64,000 bases of DNA from Medicago truncatula (lineage: Eukaryota; Streptophyta; Magnoliopsida; Fabales; Fabaceae). Where the stretch lies: NCBI RefSeq assembly GCF_003473485.1, contig NC_053048.1, forward strand, positions 7,439,501 through 7,503,500. Direction: 5' to 3'. Below the pieces are notes generated by a model that was not told the origin of the DNA, did not search any database, and was given only the letters and a program-made list of their open reading frames with translations. Position numbers and translations under genes: made by a program. Shown here piece after piece: positions 22,100-33,492 of this stretch (position 1 is the first letter of the stretch; each line of letters begins with the position of its first letter).

Positions 22100-22728
22100 T
22101 TCTCAATCCACACTGGATTGGATCAGCAATCCAGAAAACTTGCTCAACAAGGCATCTGAAATCGGTGAAGGAGTGTTTGGAACAGTTTTCAAAGTTCCAT
22201 TGGGATCACAACAAGGAAGAAATGTTGCAATCAAGAAACTTATCACATCAAACATTCTTCAATATCCAGAAGACTTCGACAGGGAAGTTAGAATTATAGG
22301 AAACGCCAGACATCCAAATTTGATTGCGTTGAAAGGATACTATTGGACTCCTCAACTACAGCTTTTAGCATCTGAATTTGCACCAAATGGTAACTTGCAA
22401 TCCAAGTTACATGAAAAGCTTCCTTCAAGTCCACCACTTTCTTGGCCAAATAGATTCAAGATTTTACTTGGAACAGCAAAGGGACTTGCACATTTGCATC
22501 ATTCATTCAGGCCACCAATAATTCACTGCAACATAAAACCAAGCAACATCTTACTTGATGAAAACTTCAACGCTAAGATATCAGATTTCGGATTAGCTAG
22601 GCTATTATCAAAGCTAGACAAGCATGTGATGAGTAACAGGTTTCAAAGTGCATTAGGCTATGTAGCACCTGAACTAGCTTGTCAGAGCTTAAGGGTCAAT
22701 GAGAAATGTGATGTGTATGGCTTTGGCG
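22100..22728 (+). pseudogene. Receptor-like kinase domain, copy 1 (continues 12464-12955; 3' truncated)
   Basis: Reading resumes after the Helitron with SQSTLDWISNPENLLNKASE, then a glycine loop (GEGVFGTVFK), VAIKK, EDFDREVRI, GNARHPNLIALKGYYWTPQL, ASEFAPNGNLQSKLHEK, LLGTAKGLAHLHHSFRPPII, HCNIKPSNILLDENF, KISDFGLARLL, SALGYVAPELACQ and NEKCDVYGFG. The catalytic-loop HRD is HCN, lacking the proton-acceptor Asp, as expected for the probably inactive At3g28040 family. The C-lobe is missing: after GFG at about 22728 the sequence becomes an APC2 fragment. The open frame ends with a stop at 22779-22781 in the fused part. Confidence 0.9.
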
Positions 22729-23247
22729 CATCAACCAATGATATATATTACACCAATATGTTTCAACTATTAAAACCCTAAGGACAATAGATCATGCAGG
22801 TGTTTTCCTTGAGGCAGTTGGTGAACCAATAAAATGCATAGTTACCATGCTGACAGATGGTACAATATGGAAATCCCGGAAATAGCCTTCTTCAAGAGTT
22901 GAATAGAGATGAAGAAATTCAAGAAAATTTTGGTATTGATGATGATTTTGACACTGATGATAGGCAAGCATGGATCAATGCCACACGGTATATTTATACA
23001 ATGGTTTTTCATTCGCATTGCCACATTGTGTTAAATTGATGTTTCTTCTAAATGGGATTTTCCAAGCAGATGGCAACCTGATCCTGTGGAAGCCGATCCA
23101 TCGAAGGGAAGCAGACACCAAAGGAAGGTTGACGTGCTTGGGATGATTGTTGGCATAATTGGTTCGACAGATCACTTAGTTCTCGATTATTAAACTATGC
23201 TTGTTGAGAAGCTTTTAAATAAATCTTATTATGATATTGACTCAGAG
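22727..23247 (+). pseudogene. APC2: Anaphase-promoting complex subunit 2 (APC2) gene fragment
   Basis: The fused stretch encodes ASTNDIYYTNMFQLLKP, LRTIDHAGVFLEAVGEPIKC, IVTMLTDGT. After a frameshift come GNPGNSLLQELNRDEEIQEN, FGIDDDFDTDDRQAWINATR. A 82-nt intron (22988-23069, GT..AG) follows, then WQPDPVEADPSKGSRHQRKV, DVLGMIVGIIGSTDHLV. A TAA follows, then MLVEKLLNKSYYDIDSE, ending at a natural donor (gag|gtt). This matches the central part of plant APC2, the cullin-like scaffold of the APC/C ubiquitin ligase. A retained intron shows genomic rather than mRNA-derived capture. Frameshift and stop make it a pseudogene. Confidence 0.88.
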
Positions 23248-23278
23248 GTTAATTATCTGATTCTTTTTATAGCTGCAG

Positions 23279-23373
23279 ATGGTTTGCATTGCTGATCCCC
23301 CTTATGACAAGTCACTCCAACAACCACAAAGCATTTTATCTAGTCTAGTCTCTGAGGAGAAGTTAGAACTTCG
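23279..23373 (+). pseudogene. Unidentified exon fragment fused behind the APC2 piece
   Basis: A 95-nt open stretch is bounded by an acceptor (tagctgcag) and donor (cg|gtatgg). It encodes MVCIADPPYDKSLQQPQSIL and then SSLVSEEKLELR. Only 31 nt of intron-like DNA separate it from the APC2 exon, too short for a normal plant intron, and it does not match the next APC2 exon (IRTLELLKI in the family). It looks like an exon from a third gene; its source is not recognised. Confidence 0.55.
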
Positions 23374-23690
23374 GTATGGATTGTACAGTCTTAAGTAGTG
23401 AGCTAATGGAACTAAAATAATCCTTTTGGCCATAGTTTTAAGCAAAAAGGATACATATGTTCTTCAGAACCTGAATATCTTGAAAGTCTCATTTTTGTTT
23501 GTTTGTATAGTCCTTAACCGATTCCACAAATTTCAATCATCGCATCCGTGATGACTATCCTTGTCTTCATTGATTATTGTTATCATACTTTTGGACTTAA
23601 ATAAACAGATTATGATCTGAAAATTTGTTGATAAACAGCAACTTCTGCTCCCTTTTGGGCTTAAGATATGATTCCTTATTCTTTTTGCAG
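23374..23690 (+). other. Intron-like DNA before kinase copy 2
   Basis: No coding content. It ends with a pyrimidine-rich tract and TTTTTGCAG, a good acceptor directly before kinase copy 2. Confidence 0.55.
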
Positions 23691-24589
23691 ATTGGATCAG
23701 CAATCCAGAAAACTCGCTAAACAAGGCATCTGAAATTGGTGAAGGAGTGTTTCGAACAATTTTCAAAGTTCCGTTAGGATCACAACAAGGAAGAAATGTT
23801 GCAATCAAGAAACTTATCACATCAAACATACTTCAATATCTAGAAGACTTCGACAGGGAAGTTAGAATTCTAGGCAACGCCAGACATCCAAATTTGATAG
23901 CGTCGAAAGGATACTATTGGAATCCTCAACTACAGCTTTTAGCATCTGAATTTGCACCAAATAGTAACTTGCAATCCAAGTTACATGAAAATCTTCCTTC
24001 AAGTCCACCACTTTCTTGGCCTAATAGATTCAAGATTTTACTTGGAACAGCAAAGGGACTTGCACATTTGCATCATTCATTCAGACCACCAATCATTCAC
24101 TACAACATAAAACCAAGCAACATCTTACTTGACGAAAACTTCAACGCAAAGATATCAGATTTCGGGTTAGCTAGGCTATTAACAAAGCTAGACAAGCATG
24201 TGATGAGTAACAGGTTTCAAAGTGCTTTAGGTTATGTAGCACCAGAACTAGCCTGTCAAATCTTAAGGGTCAATGAGAAATGTGATGTGTATGGTTTTGG
24301 TGTGATGATACTTGAAATAGTGACAGGTAAGAGGCCGGTGGAGTATGGTGAAGATAATGTGTTGATATTGAATGATCATGTGAGGGTTTTGCTTGAACAT
24401 GGTAATGCTTTGGAGTGTGTTGATCCAAGTTTGATGAGCGAATATCCCGAGGATGAGGTTTTACCTGTTTTGAAGCTGGCTATGGTCTGTACATCTCAAA
24501 TTCCATCTAGTAGGCCTACTATGGCAGAAGTTGTGCAAATATTGCAGGTCATTAAAACTTCTGTTCCTCAAAGGATGGAAGTATTTTGA
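23691..24589 (+). pseudogene. Receptor-like kinase domain, copy 2 (complete C-lobe)
   Basis: After the acceptor at 23689-23690 the frame runs open for about 298 codons to a TGA. The product starts WISNPENSLNKASEIGEG and includes VAIKK, HYNIKPSNILLD, DFGLARLLTK, GYVAPELACQ, VYGFGVMILEIVTGKRPVEY, LECVDPSL, PVLKLAMVCTSQIPSSRPTM and ends VPQRMEVF. It matches the complete kinase of the At3g28040 family. The second glycine of the P-loop is Arg (GEGVFRTIF) and HRD is HYN, so ATP binding and catalysis look impaired. It lacks the LRR and membrane parts and its own start codon, so it is probably an orphan fragment, though translation from an internal start cannot be excluded. Confidence 0.85.
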
Positions 24590-25669
24590 TGACACTAATA
24601 CGCATATATGTTTAGCTATTTTCAGTGGTTTTAAACTGCGGTCACAATTACACATTGAACCTTTGTACTTCTGAGAAACACAGTAGATTCAACCACAATT
24701 GTAGTTTTGTTGTCATTGCAGTTATCTTAAAAACTGTTACTTGTGGCTTCGAGTACATAAAGTATTCTGTATTATCAAGATTATTGCATTTTTCTATTTT
24801 GTTTCCTTCATATTGTGTATCCTTTTTAACTATAATTCAGTTTATGTGGATTCTAGTTCATTGCGTATAAATATGTAATTATCAACTCCAAGTTTCCCTT
24901 TTATCAATAACATCAATTTATTAATGAGTGTATTTATTCCTAGTTAGGAGAGGTATCCACATCCAATGTGCCTCGAAAAGGAATACCTCAAACTAGTAAT
25001 TTGTTAAAAAAAAAAGGTAAGACATAACTTTTTCATGATATAAATAAACAAGAGTATTGTAAACAAAACAAAATTTGGGTGCAGGACTAACTAAAACGGA
25101 CAATCTTCATAGTTGTGTTCTAGGTCGCAGTTTGCGGGTAAGATCGAGTTAGTGACTAAAGAATGAGTACAATGTAAAACAAACTTTGAGAGAGGTGGAA
25201 TCTTTCTACAAAGTTTTTAATCCTATATAAAATAAAATTCAATTGACGGTAACTTTAATAGTTGCTTAGCTTACTTCAATGGGGCCAAATATATTATGGT
25301 TTTATAGTTCGTATGAAAAATGTCCTACATGTATGTTGAACATCATTGTCAGATTGCAATTTTTGAATTTTTCTTTAAGTTTTGAGCTCAGCATTTTGAT
25401 GTCTCTGAATGTTGAGACTCGAAATAATTCTACCTCTTATTATTATGATTTATAACCTTTCTAATTCTAACATCATATAATTCTTTGCAACTTGAGAAAG
25501 TATCAACATATTATCTCAAAACATGTTATGTAAAGTTCTGCTAAAAATGCCTCTAGGAATGATCAGCATTTTACAAATCCCATAACCACCAAGATGGTAT
25601 GTTAGAATGAAGCTTCGTGGTGATTGCTTGGTACTCCTTTTCAAGAGTCAGTTCAACCTCCAATATAAT
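24590..25669. other. 3' flank and spacer after kinase copy 2
   Basis: Presumed 3' UTR followed by AT-rich DNA. No gene, RNA or clear repeat is supported. Confidence 0.5.
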
Positions 25670-27266
25670 TAGAGTGATAGTAATAAAAATAAGGAGTAAT
25701 ATGGTGAATCTAAATAATGAAAAAAGAATCTAGTGTCCCAAAAATAGCCAATATGTTATGTGTTAAAAGTTATAAGTCTCGCATAGAATAGTTTTATGAG
25801 CTTATCACATCAAACATACTTCAATTTCTAGAAGTCTTTGACACTGAAGTTAGAATTCCAGGCAAAGCCAAACACCAAAGTTTGACAGCATTGAAAGATT
25901 ACTATTGGACGCCACAACTACAACTTTTAGTATTTGAATTTGCTCCAAATGGTAACTTGCAATCCAAGTTACATGAAAAGCTTCCTTCAAATCCTTCACT
26001 TTCTTGCACACCAAACAATAATTTACTACAACAATTGCGGTTGTGTTGCCATCAGGGGCGGTTTCACCGCCCGGCGACCCCGGGCGGTCGCCCGGGCTCG
26101 ATCGACGATTTTTCTACATTACACCCAACCCAAAAGCCAATTAACACACATACAAAAATAAAAATTTGGACAATCTAAAAATTCTCACACGCAAATAGGT
26201 CACGGAATTTTATTTAGCACACTATTGACGGGTTCATCTCTCTTATTTTAACGGGTTAATTGTTCAAATTGATCCTGTAATATACATAATGTCTGAAAAA
26301 TGACCCTTCAAAATACAAAACATATACTATAGCATTGTAACTTGAATTTCTTCTTATTTTTGACTACCCTGTAATATATGTGTAGTCTAAAAAAGTGACC
26401 TACATGTTGAATTTTTTCATTATTTTTTTCATACATGTTTAGCACGTTAAAATATAGTTTTACATAAAAAATTAAATTTCTTCGACCAGGGATAAATTAA
26501 TTATGAATTTTTATTCCCACATAATTATGAATTTCTTAAACAATTTATAATTAATTTGTATATCGTTTAAAGACTACAAAATTTCATTGTGAAGGTTCTT
26601 ATCATGTTCTAGTCATGCCTACAAAATTAGGGAACTAAACTTGACTTGTTAGTATACGCTTACACGGAACAAAATTTCAATTTTGCACGTTTTGGTATTC
26701 GATTTATAGGTCGAGATTTCCTTTGTTTTGTTTTTTTTTTAGCTTTTGACACTTTAAAAGTTCATAATTAATTTGTCGTTTGTCGAAAATTTATAAATTT
26801 TTTGTGTAAAGCCATATTTTAACGTTCTTAAATCACCTCTAACAAATCATGAAAAAAATAATCTATCGGTTGCTTTTTTGGACTTCGCGTATATTACAGG
26901 GTTATAAATAATAAAAATATCGAATTACATGGTCAGAATATATGTTATTTAATTATAGGGTCAATTTTCAGACTTCACGTATATTACATGGTCAATTTCA
27001 ATTAATAATCATATTTTAAATTGTACTTTTGTTGACAAAATGATAAACCTCTTTTATTTCGATTTTTTAATTAAAATTAAAATTAAAAAAAAAATCGATT
27101 TATGAATGTTGATATATTATATCACATGTGAATTTGAGAATTTTTTTTTGCCCGGGCTCCATAAATTTCCTGACTCCGCCACTGGTTGCCATTATAAAAA
27201 TCTCGAAAACAGTTATATTGCGACGTAGTTTAGAACTATGACTTCAAGTACAAAAAATCTTCTTTA
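25670..27266 (+). pseudogene. Short kinase-gene fragment, tandem unit 1, interrupted by a hAT element
   Basis: The plus strand encodes LITSNILQFLEVFD, then LTALKDYYWTPQLQLLVFEF, APNGNLQSKLHEKLPSNPSL, matching the N-lobe to hinge part of the nearby kinase copies (about 25796-26010). Homology stops abruptly after SLS. Units 1 and 2 are direct repeats joined at tctttagta/attagag; without its 1.1-kb hAT insertion unit 1 equals the 467-bp unit 2. Confidence 0.85.
26053..27184. mobile_element. Non-autonomous hAT element, 1,132 bp, with 8-bp target duplication
   Basis: The ends are CAGGGGCGG and, inverted, CAGTGGCGG. The element is flanked on both sides by gttgccat (26045-26052 and 27185-27192). 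The paralogous unit 2 holds the empty site, with a single gttgccat at about 27651-27658. CAG-type ends with an 8-bp duplication define hAT. It has a GC-rich left end (cccggcgaccccgggcgg) and no transposase frame. Confidence 0.93.
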
Positions 27267-27733
27267 GTAATTAGAGTGATAGTAATAAAAATAAGGAGTA
27301 ATATGGTGAATCTAAACAATGAAAAAAGAATCTAGTGTCCCAAAAATAGCCAATATGTTATGTGTTAAAAGTTATAAGTCTCGCATATATAGAATAGTTT
27401 TATGAGCTTATCACATCAAACATACTTCAATTTCTAGAAGTCTTTGACAATGAAGTTAGAATTCTAGGCAAAGCCAGACACCAAAGTTTGACAGCATTGA
27501 AAGATTACTATTGGACACCACAACTACAACTTTTAGTATCTGAATTTGCTCCAAATGGTAACTTGCAATCCAAGTTACATGAAAAGCTTCCTTCAAATCC
27601 TTCACTTTCTTGCACACCAAACAATAATTTACTACAACAATTGCGGTTGTGTTGCCATTATAAAAATCTCGAAAACAGTTATATTGCAACGTAGTTTAGA
27701 ACTATGACTTCAAGTACATAAAATCTTCTTTAG
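27267..27733 (+). pseudogene. Short kinase-gene fragment, tandem unit 2
   Basis: A 467-bp direct repeat of unit 1 without the hAT insertion. The kinase-like part (about 27408-27615) reads LITSNILQFLEVFD, LTALKDYYWTPQLQLLVSEF, APNGNLQSKLHEKLPSNP. Flanking similarity includes the upstream segment starting attagagtgatag. It lies 430 bp upstream of the FBD F-box start codon and is part of the 15.4-kb duplicated unit. Confidence 0.85.
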
Positions 27734-28029
27734 TATCAAGATTATTATTGTCTTTTATTTTATTTTTTCCCTTCATGTCGTGTATCCTTTTTACCATTGA
27801 AATTGACATAATTAATCATTTTTGTAAAAATTGTACACAAACCTAAAACAACGGTTATTTTAAAATAGAGGAAGTATTTTATTTTCAAGATATACATTTA
27901 CATTTTTATCTAACATTAAAAAATGGATGTTTATTGATAAAAGGGAAAATGAGAGTTAAATGTAGAAAAAGTGCGGGGTGATTAAAATAAAATAAAATTG
28001 AGGAAAACAAAAAAAGAAATGAAAAGAAA

Positions 28030-28161
28030 AGAAAAGGAGAATTGAAAACGTAACAAGTAACAACACACTCATTCCTCTCAGTCTCTCACTCACTCACACA
28101 CACTCGTTCCTCTCAGTCTCTCACTTGTTCTCTCTTTCCCTCAAACCCTAACTTGTTGAAC
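28030..28161 (+). promoter_or_regulatory. CT-rich leader of FBD F-box gene 1
   Basis: Two imperfect tandem copies of cctctcagtctctcact precede the start codon, in a pyrimidine-rich stretch typical of plant 5' UTRs; the transcript start is not determinable. An identical leader is at 43391-43522. Confidence 0.55.
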
Positions 28162-31100
28162 ATGGCTGAAGAAGAAGAAGACGGTGAAGATCGCATCAGT
28201 TCCTTATCAGATGATTTGCTTGTTCGTATTCTGTCAAACCTTCACACTCGCGAATCTGTAAGCACTTGTGTTCTGTCAAAGAGATGGGTTCACGTTTTCA
28301 AAGCTCTTACTTGTCTGAGATTAGATGATGAAAATGGTTCATTGCTTGATGCTTTGGATGAGATGAGACATCGAACTGACCTGACGAGTTTCGATTTGAG
28401 CATTTTTACTCGGCGAAGTGGAGATATCGTCACGGTTGCTGAAAAAGCTGTTCGTAACATAGTGCGTTTGAATCTTAGCTTGAACTCTCTCTCAATCTAT
28501 GGTATATTGAATATGTATCTTACTCGTCCTGTCTTCAATTCCCGTACTTTGGTGGAGTTGAAACTTCACCGTGTATGTATAGCTGAGACTCTATCCGTTG
28601 CCTCTTTGCCTTCACTAAAGGTGCTTTCTCTGTCTCGGGTTCAATTTGACACCAAATCGGTTTTCCTTTCTCTGCTATCTGCTGTGTCGAGGGTTTTGGA
28701 GGAATTGCGGATTTCGTCTCCCACTTTTTCGGCTCCGATCTGCGACCGTGAAGCTGACCTTTTTCCTTGTCTCCGTGGTGCCTTTCTACACAAGCTACCT
28801 TGGGAAATGCTTGTCTTGTTCATCAGTGTTTCACATCTCCTAACAACCCTTGAGTTTACTCCTATGGTAATCTATCATTAATCATTACATCATGTATATC
28901 CTAATTTAATATGTCTATGTTATATACTATACTCCCGTGTTTCACTTATATTTATATATGCTAATTAAGTTAAATGAGAATTTAATCCGAATAATATATA
29001 TTGGTTTTGTGATGGTGTGTCATTATGCGTGTAGAACTCAATTTAGGATTGTGTGTGTAGTACTCAATTTAGGCGAGGCCGACATTAATTTGATGCAATG
29101 ATAAGAGAGTTAGTGTTTTAGTGACATTGTCGAATTTGGGATTTTGACAGCTGCAAACTTGCAGTTTAGAATGTAGATTCTAAATTTAGGATCATGTTTT
29201 GACAGTTGCCATTTGTCTCATTTCAGAAACTGATTCTGTTTTGCTAATCGTATTTCCACTTGTGCTATTATGAATCATAACATTCCCCATTAAATTTCAT
29301 TTCTTCATGTTCCTTTCGTTTCTTTTAAAGAAACTCTAGATTAACATGTCTCTCTAATACTCTTCCGAAATTCACATTTCTCTTATCGGGTGAAATTCAT
29401 GTGGATCCCACTATTTTAGAAATGTTCCCCACTTAAAGTGATCAGACCGACATTAATTTGATCCGATAAGAGAGTTGGTGTTGGACTTTGGAAAGAGAGG
29501 TTAGACTAAGTGTTACTAGCACTACTCTTAACATGTTTGCGCATTGGACATGTCAAATTTGGAATTTTTACAAGTTCAAACTTACAATTTAGAATGTAGA
29601 TTCTAAATGGAATTTTTACAAGTTCAAACTTACAATTTAGAATGTAGAAGATTCTAAATGGAAATACAAGGTTTCACTTGTATACAATTTTATTGAATTT
29701 GTGTTTAGGTGTGAGATTTGAGACCATGACATTTACCTAGTGCTAGACTAACTTCTATGGCATTTATAATAGTCATGTTGAGCTGGTTTTGGAGATGCTA
29801 TACTATCTCTTGTGCTAGTTGATGTGAGTCAAAATGAAAGAACATGTTAACTTTGAATTAGTAGGATGAGAAGGCGATTAATGTGCTTGTAGTGAGTCAG
29901 AATGGAAGGACCTTTTAATTAACATTGGAATTTCTTTTCTTTAGTTGTGGATGATAAAATCTTGAATATGATTATAAATTCAAATTTTTATGAAAAATTA
30001 ATATTACAATTACGGTCTTCCCCTTTGGCCAGTGTATCATGAATTATGGTGTGGTGCGATGCCCTGTACAAGTATGTGATACATTAGGGTCAAAATTTGT
30101 GTAGAATTGGATTTTTATGCATAAGCTGAAAATATAGTATGAAGCATTGAATGAATATCATGACTAGGACAATTAGTATGTCTTATAAAACGAGGGGGAT
30201 AATGTCAATAACTTTGACACATGACAGTGGTTGAATTTTTGCAAGAAATGCTAAGAGAGAGTACGGTGAGAAACTGAGGAATATGAAAATTTCTCAAGCC
30301 CTTTGAGAAAATTTCACAAAAGGGGTGTTATGAGGGACGTAGTCTGCTGTTGGAAAGGAATAAGCTACTCCATTCTCTGTTTGAAACCAAAGTTCTGAAT
30401 CTAAGAGATGCACAATGTTTTCTATTTCTCGCACTCGTAAAGTTGAACAGTTTTTAGCATCTCGGGTTGCACATGCTTGCTGCCCAACGTGAGGCGTAAA
30501 GGATTATGGATTAGAGGGATTCATGTTTTATTTCTTTTTGTTTACGGGCACTAAGCATTATTTTATCAATTAATTTCTGACCGTTCTTGTCCAATATGAT
30601 TTATTGTTTTTCGATTATTTCAATTTAGTGCCTTGTGTGTTTGCTGGTTGCGAGATACAAAACAGCCTTATGGTGTGATATCTTACGTCGTATGCTTGTG
30701 GTTCAGCATTCTGTAACGGTTCAGATATCTTACACCAATAACAAAATGAGTCTCAAACACTATTCACTAGTATAAATGATTAGAACAAGGAAAAAATGGC
30801 TGAATTGAGAAATACAAATACTGATGACCAATGTAATAGTAGAATTTATGGAAGGGAAAAATACTGAAAGTAAGATAGAGAGCCTATGATTGCCAATCCT
30901 CACTCCTTTAATATCAGTCAAAAGGGAATATTATGCGTGTAGAACTCAATTTAGGCGAGCCGACGCTAATTTGATGCGATGATAAGAGAGTTAGTGTCTT
31001 AGTGACATTGTCGAATTTGGGATTTTGACAGGTGCAAACTTGCAGTTTAGAATGTAGATTCTAAATTTAGGATCGTGTTTTGACGGTTGCCATTTGTCTC

Positions 31101-33492
31101 ATTGCAGAAACTGATTCTGTTTTGCTAATCGTATTTCCACTTGTGCTATTATGAATCGTAACATTCCCCATTAGATTTCATTTCTTCATGTTCCTTTCTG
31201 TTCTTTTGAAGAAACACTAGATTAACATGTCTCTCTACTACTCTTCCGAACTTCACATTTCTCTTATCGGGTGAAATTCATGTGGATCCCACAATTTTAG
31301 AAATGTTCCCCACTTAAAGTGATCAGACCGACATTAATTTGATCCGATAAGAGAGTTAGTGTTGGAATTTGGAAAGAGATGTTAGACTAAGTGTTACTAG
31401 CATTACTCTCAACATTTTGCGCATTGGACATGTCAAATTTGGGATTTTGACAGGTTCAAACTTACAATTTAGAATGTTGATTTTAAATGGAAATATAAGG
31501 TTTCACTTGTATACAGTTTTATTGAATTTGTGTTTAGGTGTGAGATTTGAGACTAACCTCTGACATTTACCTAGTGCTAGATTAACTTCTATGGCATTTA
31601 TCTTAGTCATGTTGAGCTGGTTTTGGAGATGCTATACTATCTCTTGCGCTAGTTGATATGAGTCAAAATGAAAGAACATGTTAACTATGAATTAGTAGGA
31701 TGAGAAGGCGATTTATGTCCTTGTAGTGAGTCAGAATGGAAGGACCTTTTAATTAACATTAGAATTCTTTTCTTTAGTTGAGGATGATAAAATCTTGAAT
31801 ATGATTATAAATCAAATATTTATGAAAAATTAATATTACAATTACTGTCTTTCCCTTAGCCAGTGTATCATGAATTATGGTGTGGTGTGATGCCTGATAC
31901 CTGTACAAGTATGTGATATATTAGGGTCAAAACTTGTGTAGAATTGAATTTTTATGTATAAGCTGAAAATATAGTATGAAGCAGTGAATAAATATCATGA
32001 CTAAGACCATTAGTATGTCTTATAAAACGAGGTGGGTAATGTCAATAACTTTGATACATGACAGTGTTTAAATTTTTGCAAGAAAAGCTATGAGAGAGTA
32101 CGGTGAGAAACTGAGGAATATGAAAATTTCACAGAAAGGGTGTCATGAGGGACATAGTCTGCTGTTGGAAAGGAATAAGCTACTCCATTCTCTGTTTGAA
32201 ACCAAAGTTCTGAATCTAAGAGCTGTTACTCGTATAGTTGAACATTTTTTAACATCTTGAGGCGTAAAGGATTACGGATTAGAGGGATTCATGTTTTATT
32301 TCTTTTGTCATCTGAAGAGTGTTCTATCTTCTAATTTTTTTGAACTCTGTTTTGTACTTATTTCTGGAGTTCAACATGTATCCCACATTATCGATAATTG
32401 ACAAAGTGTTTAGCTTGTTTATAATGCTTGTTTAAATGTGTTATCTGCTTTCATACACTTTATAAACACGCAACCAAACATAATACGGATGAAGAGAAAA
32501 TAATTCAGCTCCGTTTGTGTTCTTCCATGCTTGTACTGTATATGAGAGTAGGCTTGTTTGTAAAATGTTCCTTGTTCTTGCCTTAAGTTTGTTATTGTTG
32601 GTTAATGATAAAAATCAGTACTCACTTTTCCTTTTTATTAATGAGTGGTAATCTATTTTCACTAATGTTAATTATTACATTATGTATTTTCACTTATGTT
32701 AGCCATTACATCACATTATGTATACACCAATGTTGCATATGCAGTTACTATTATATGTGCTCATCACTGCCTAGCAGTACTCACCCTGTAGTTTTTGAAT
32801 TAGAGAAGTTCTTGCGATATAATATCTTCTAATTTTTGGCCTCCAATTCATGTCTGCAGATAAGATTATTTTATTGATCATTTGATCATTTTTTGAATTT
32901 CAGATATTGTGAAAAAATTGATGTATTTATGTTATGTTTCAAATTTTTGTTCTCACTACTCATCCTTAATATTATACTTAAGTTCATTAATATCATTTCT
33001 TAGATGAAAATGCCGATACATAATCTGCAATTAGATTTTGTGTACTATTATATGTGCTCATCACCGCCTAGTAAATGTACTTCTCTTTCAGAAAAGGAAA
33101 GTAGAAACAAATCAAATCAGTTTTAAAATTTTGATAGCTTATTTATGTAGAAGCCTGAACAGTTTTATTTATTTTAATTATATTCTGCTTTAATAATTTT
33201 GTGACAGGATTCTAGGCAGATGGAAGAAGGAGAGGAAAATGTGGATAATTGGATCAATCCAATAATTGTTCCAGTGTGCTTAACCAATCAGCTCAAATCA
33301 TGCTTTCTTCACGGTTACAAAAGCACAACATGTCAGGACCGCTTTGTGAGATATGTTATGCTTAATTCCAACAGCTTGAAGACCATTTCCATAAAATGTC
33401 TTCCTTCTACCGATACAACCGTCAAGTATGGATGGTTAAAGAAACTAGCTTCATGGAGGAGGTCATCCACTACCTCGCTTCTCTTTGATTGA
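28162..33492 (+). CDS. F-box/LRR/FBD protein, gene 1 (two-exon model)
   Basis: Exon 1 (28162-28866) starts at ATG in good context (aacATGgct) and encodes an F-box at residues 10-50 (DRISSLSDDLLVRILSNLHT ... CVLSKRW), then LRR-like strands (LVELKLHRVCI, LPSLKVLSLSRVQF, VLEELRIS). It ends at a donor (cctatg|gtaatc). A 4,341-nt intron leads to exon 2 (33208-33492), encoding the FBD domain (W.NP..VPVCL, RFVRYVMLNS, RSSTTSLLFD). The exons join in phase 0 for a protein of about 329 residues, shorter than the usual 400 or so. The strand between LRR and FBD (family pattern F.NL..LEL) is not seen, so a middle exon may be missing or undetected. Reading through the donor instead gives a stop at 28879-28881. 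Predicted SCF ubiquitin-ligase substrate receptor. Confidence 0.78.
28867..33207 (+). other. Long intron of FBD gene 1 with internal duplication
   Basis: Two related blocks of about 1.4-1.5 kb lie in tandem: 29025-30538 and 30928-32303. They share the same order of landmarks, from atgcgtgtagaactcaattt to ggattagagggattcatg. The first also contains a local tandem repeat of about 50 bp at 29562-29660. No coding exon was found between the two assigned exons. Confidence 0.75.

Noticed and set aside
22857-23039. Independent small gene beginning at the ATG of MVQYGNPGN
   Set aside because: It is the frameshifted continuation of the APC2 fragment, with an intron donor after INATR.
28153-28161. Start of the F-box exon at an upstream TTG
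   Set aside because: Plant nuclear genes start at ATG; the ATG at 28162 has good context and directly precedes the acidic N-terminus.
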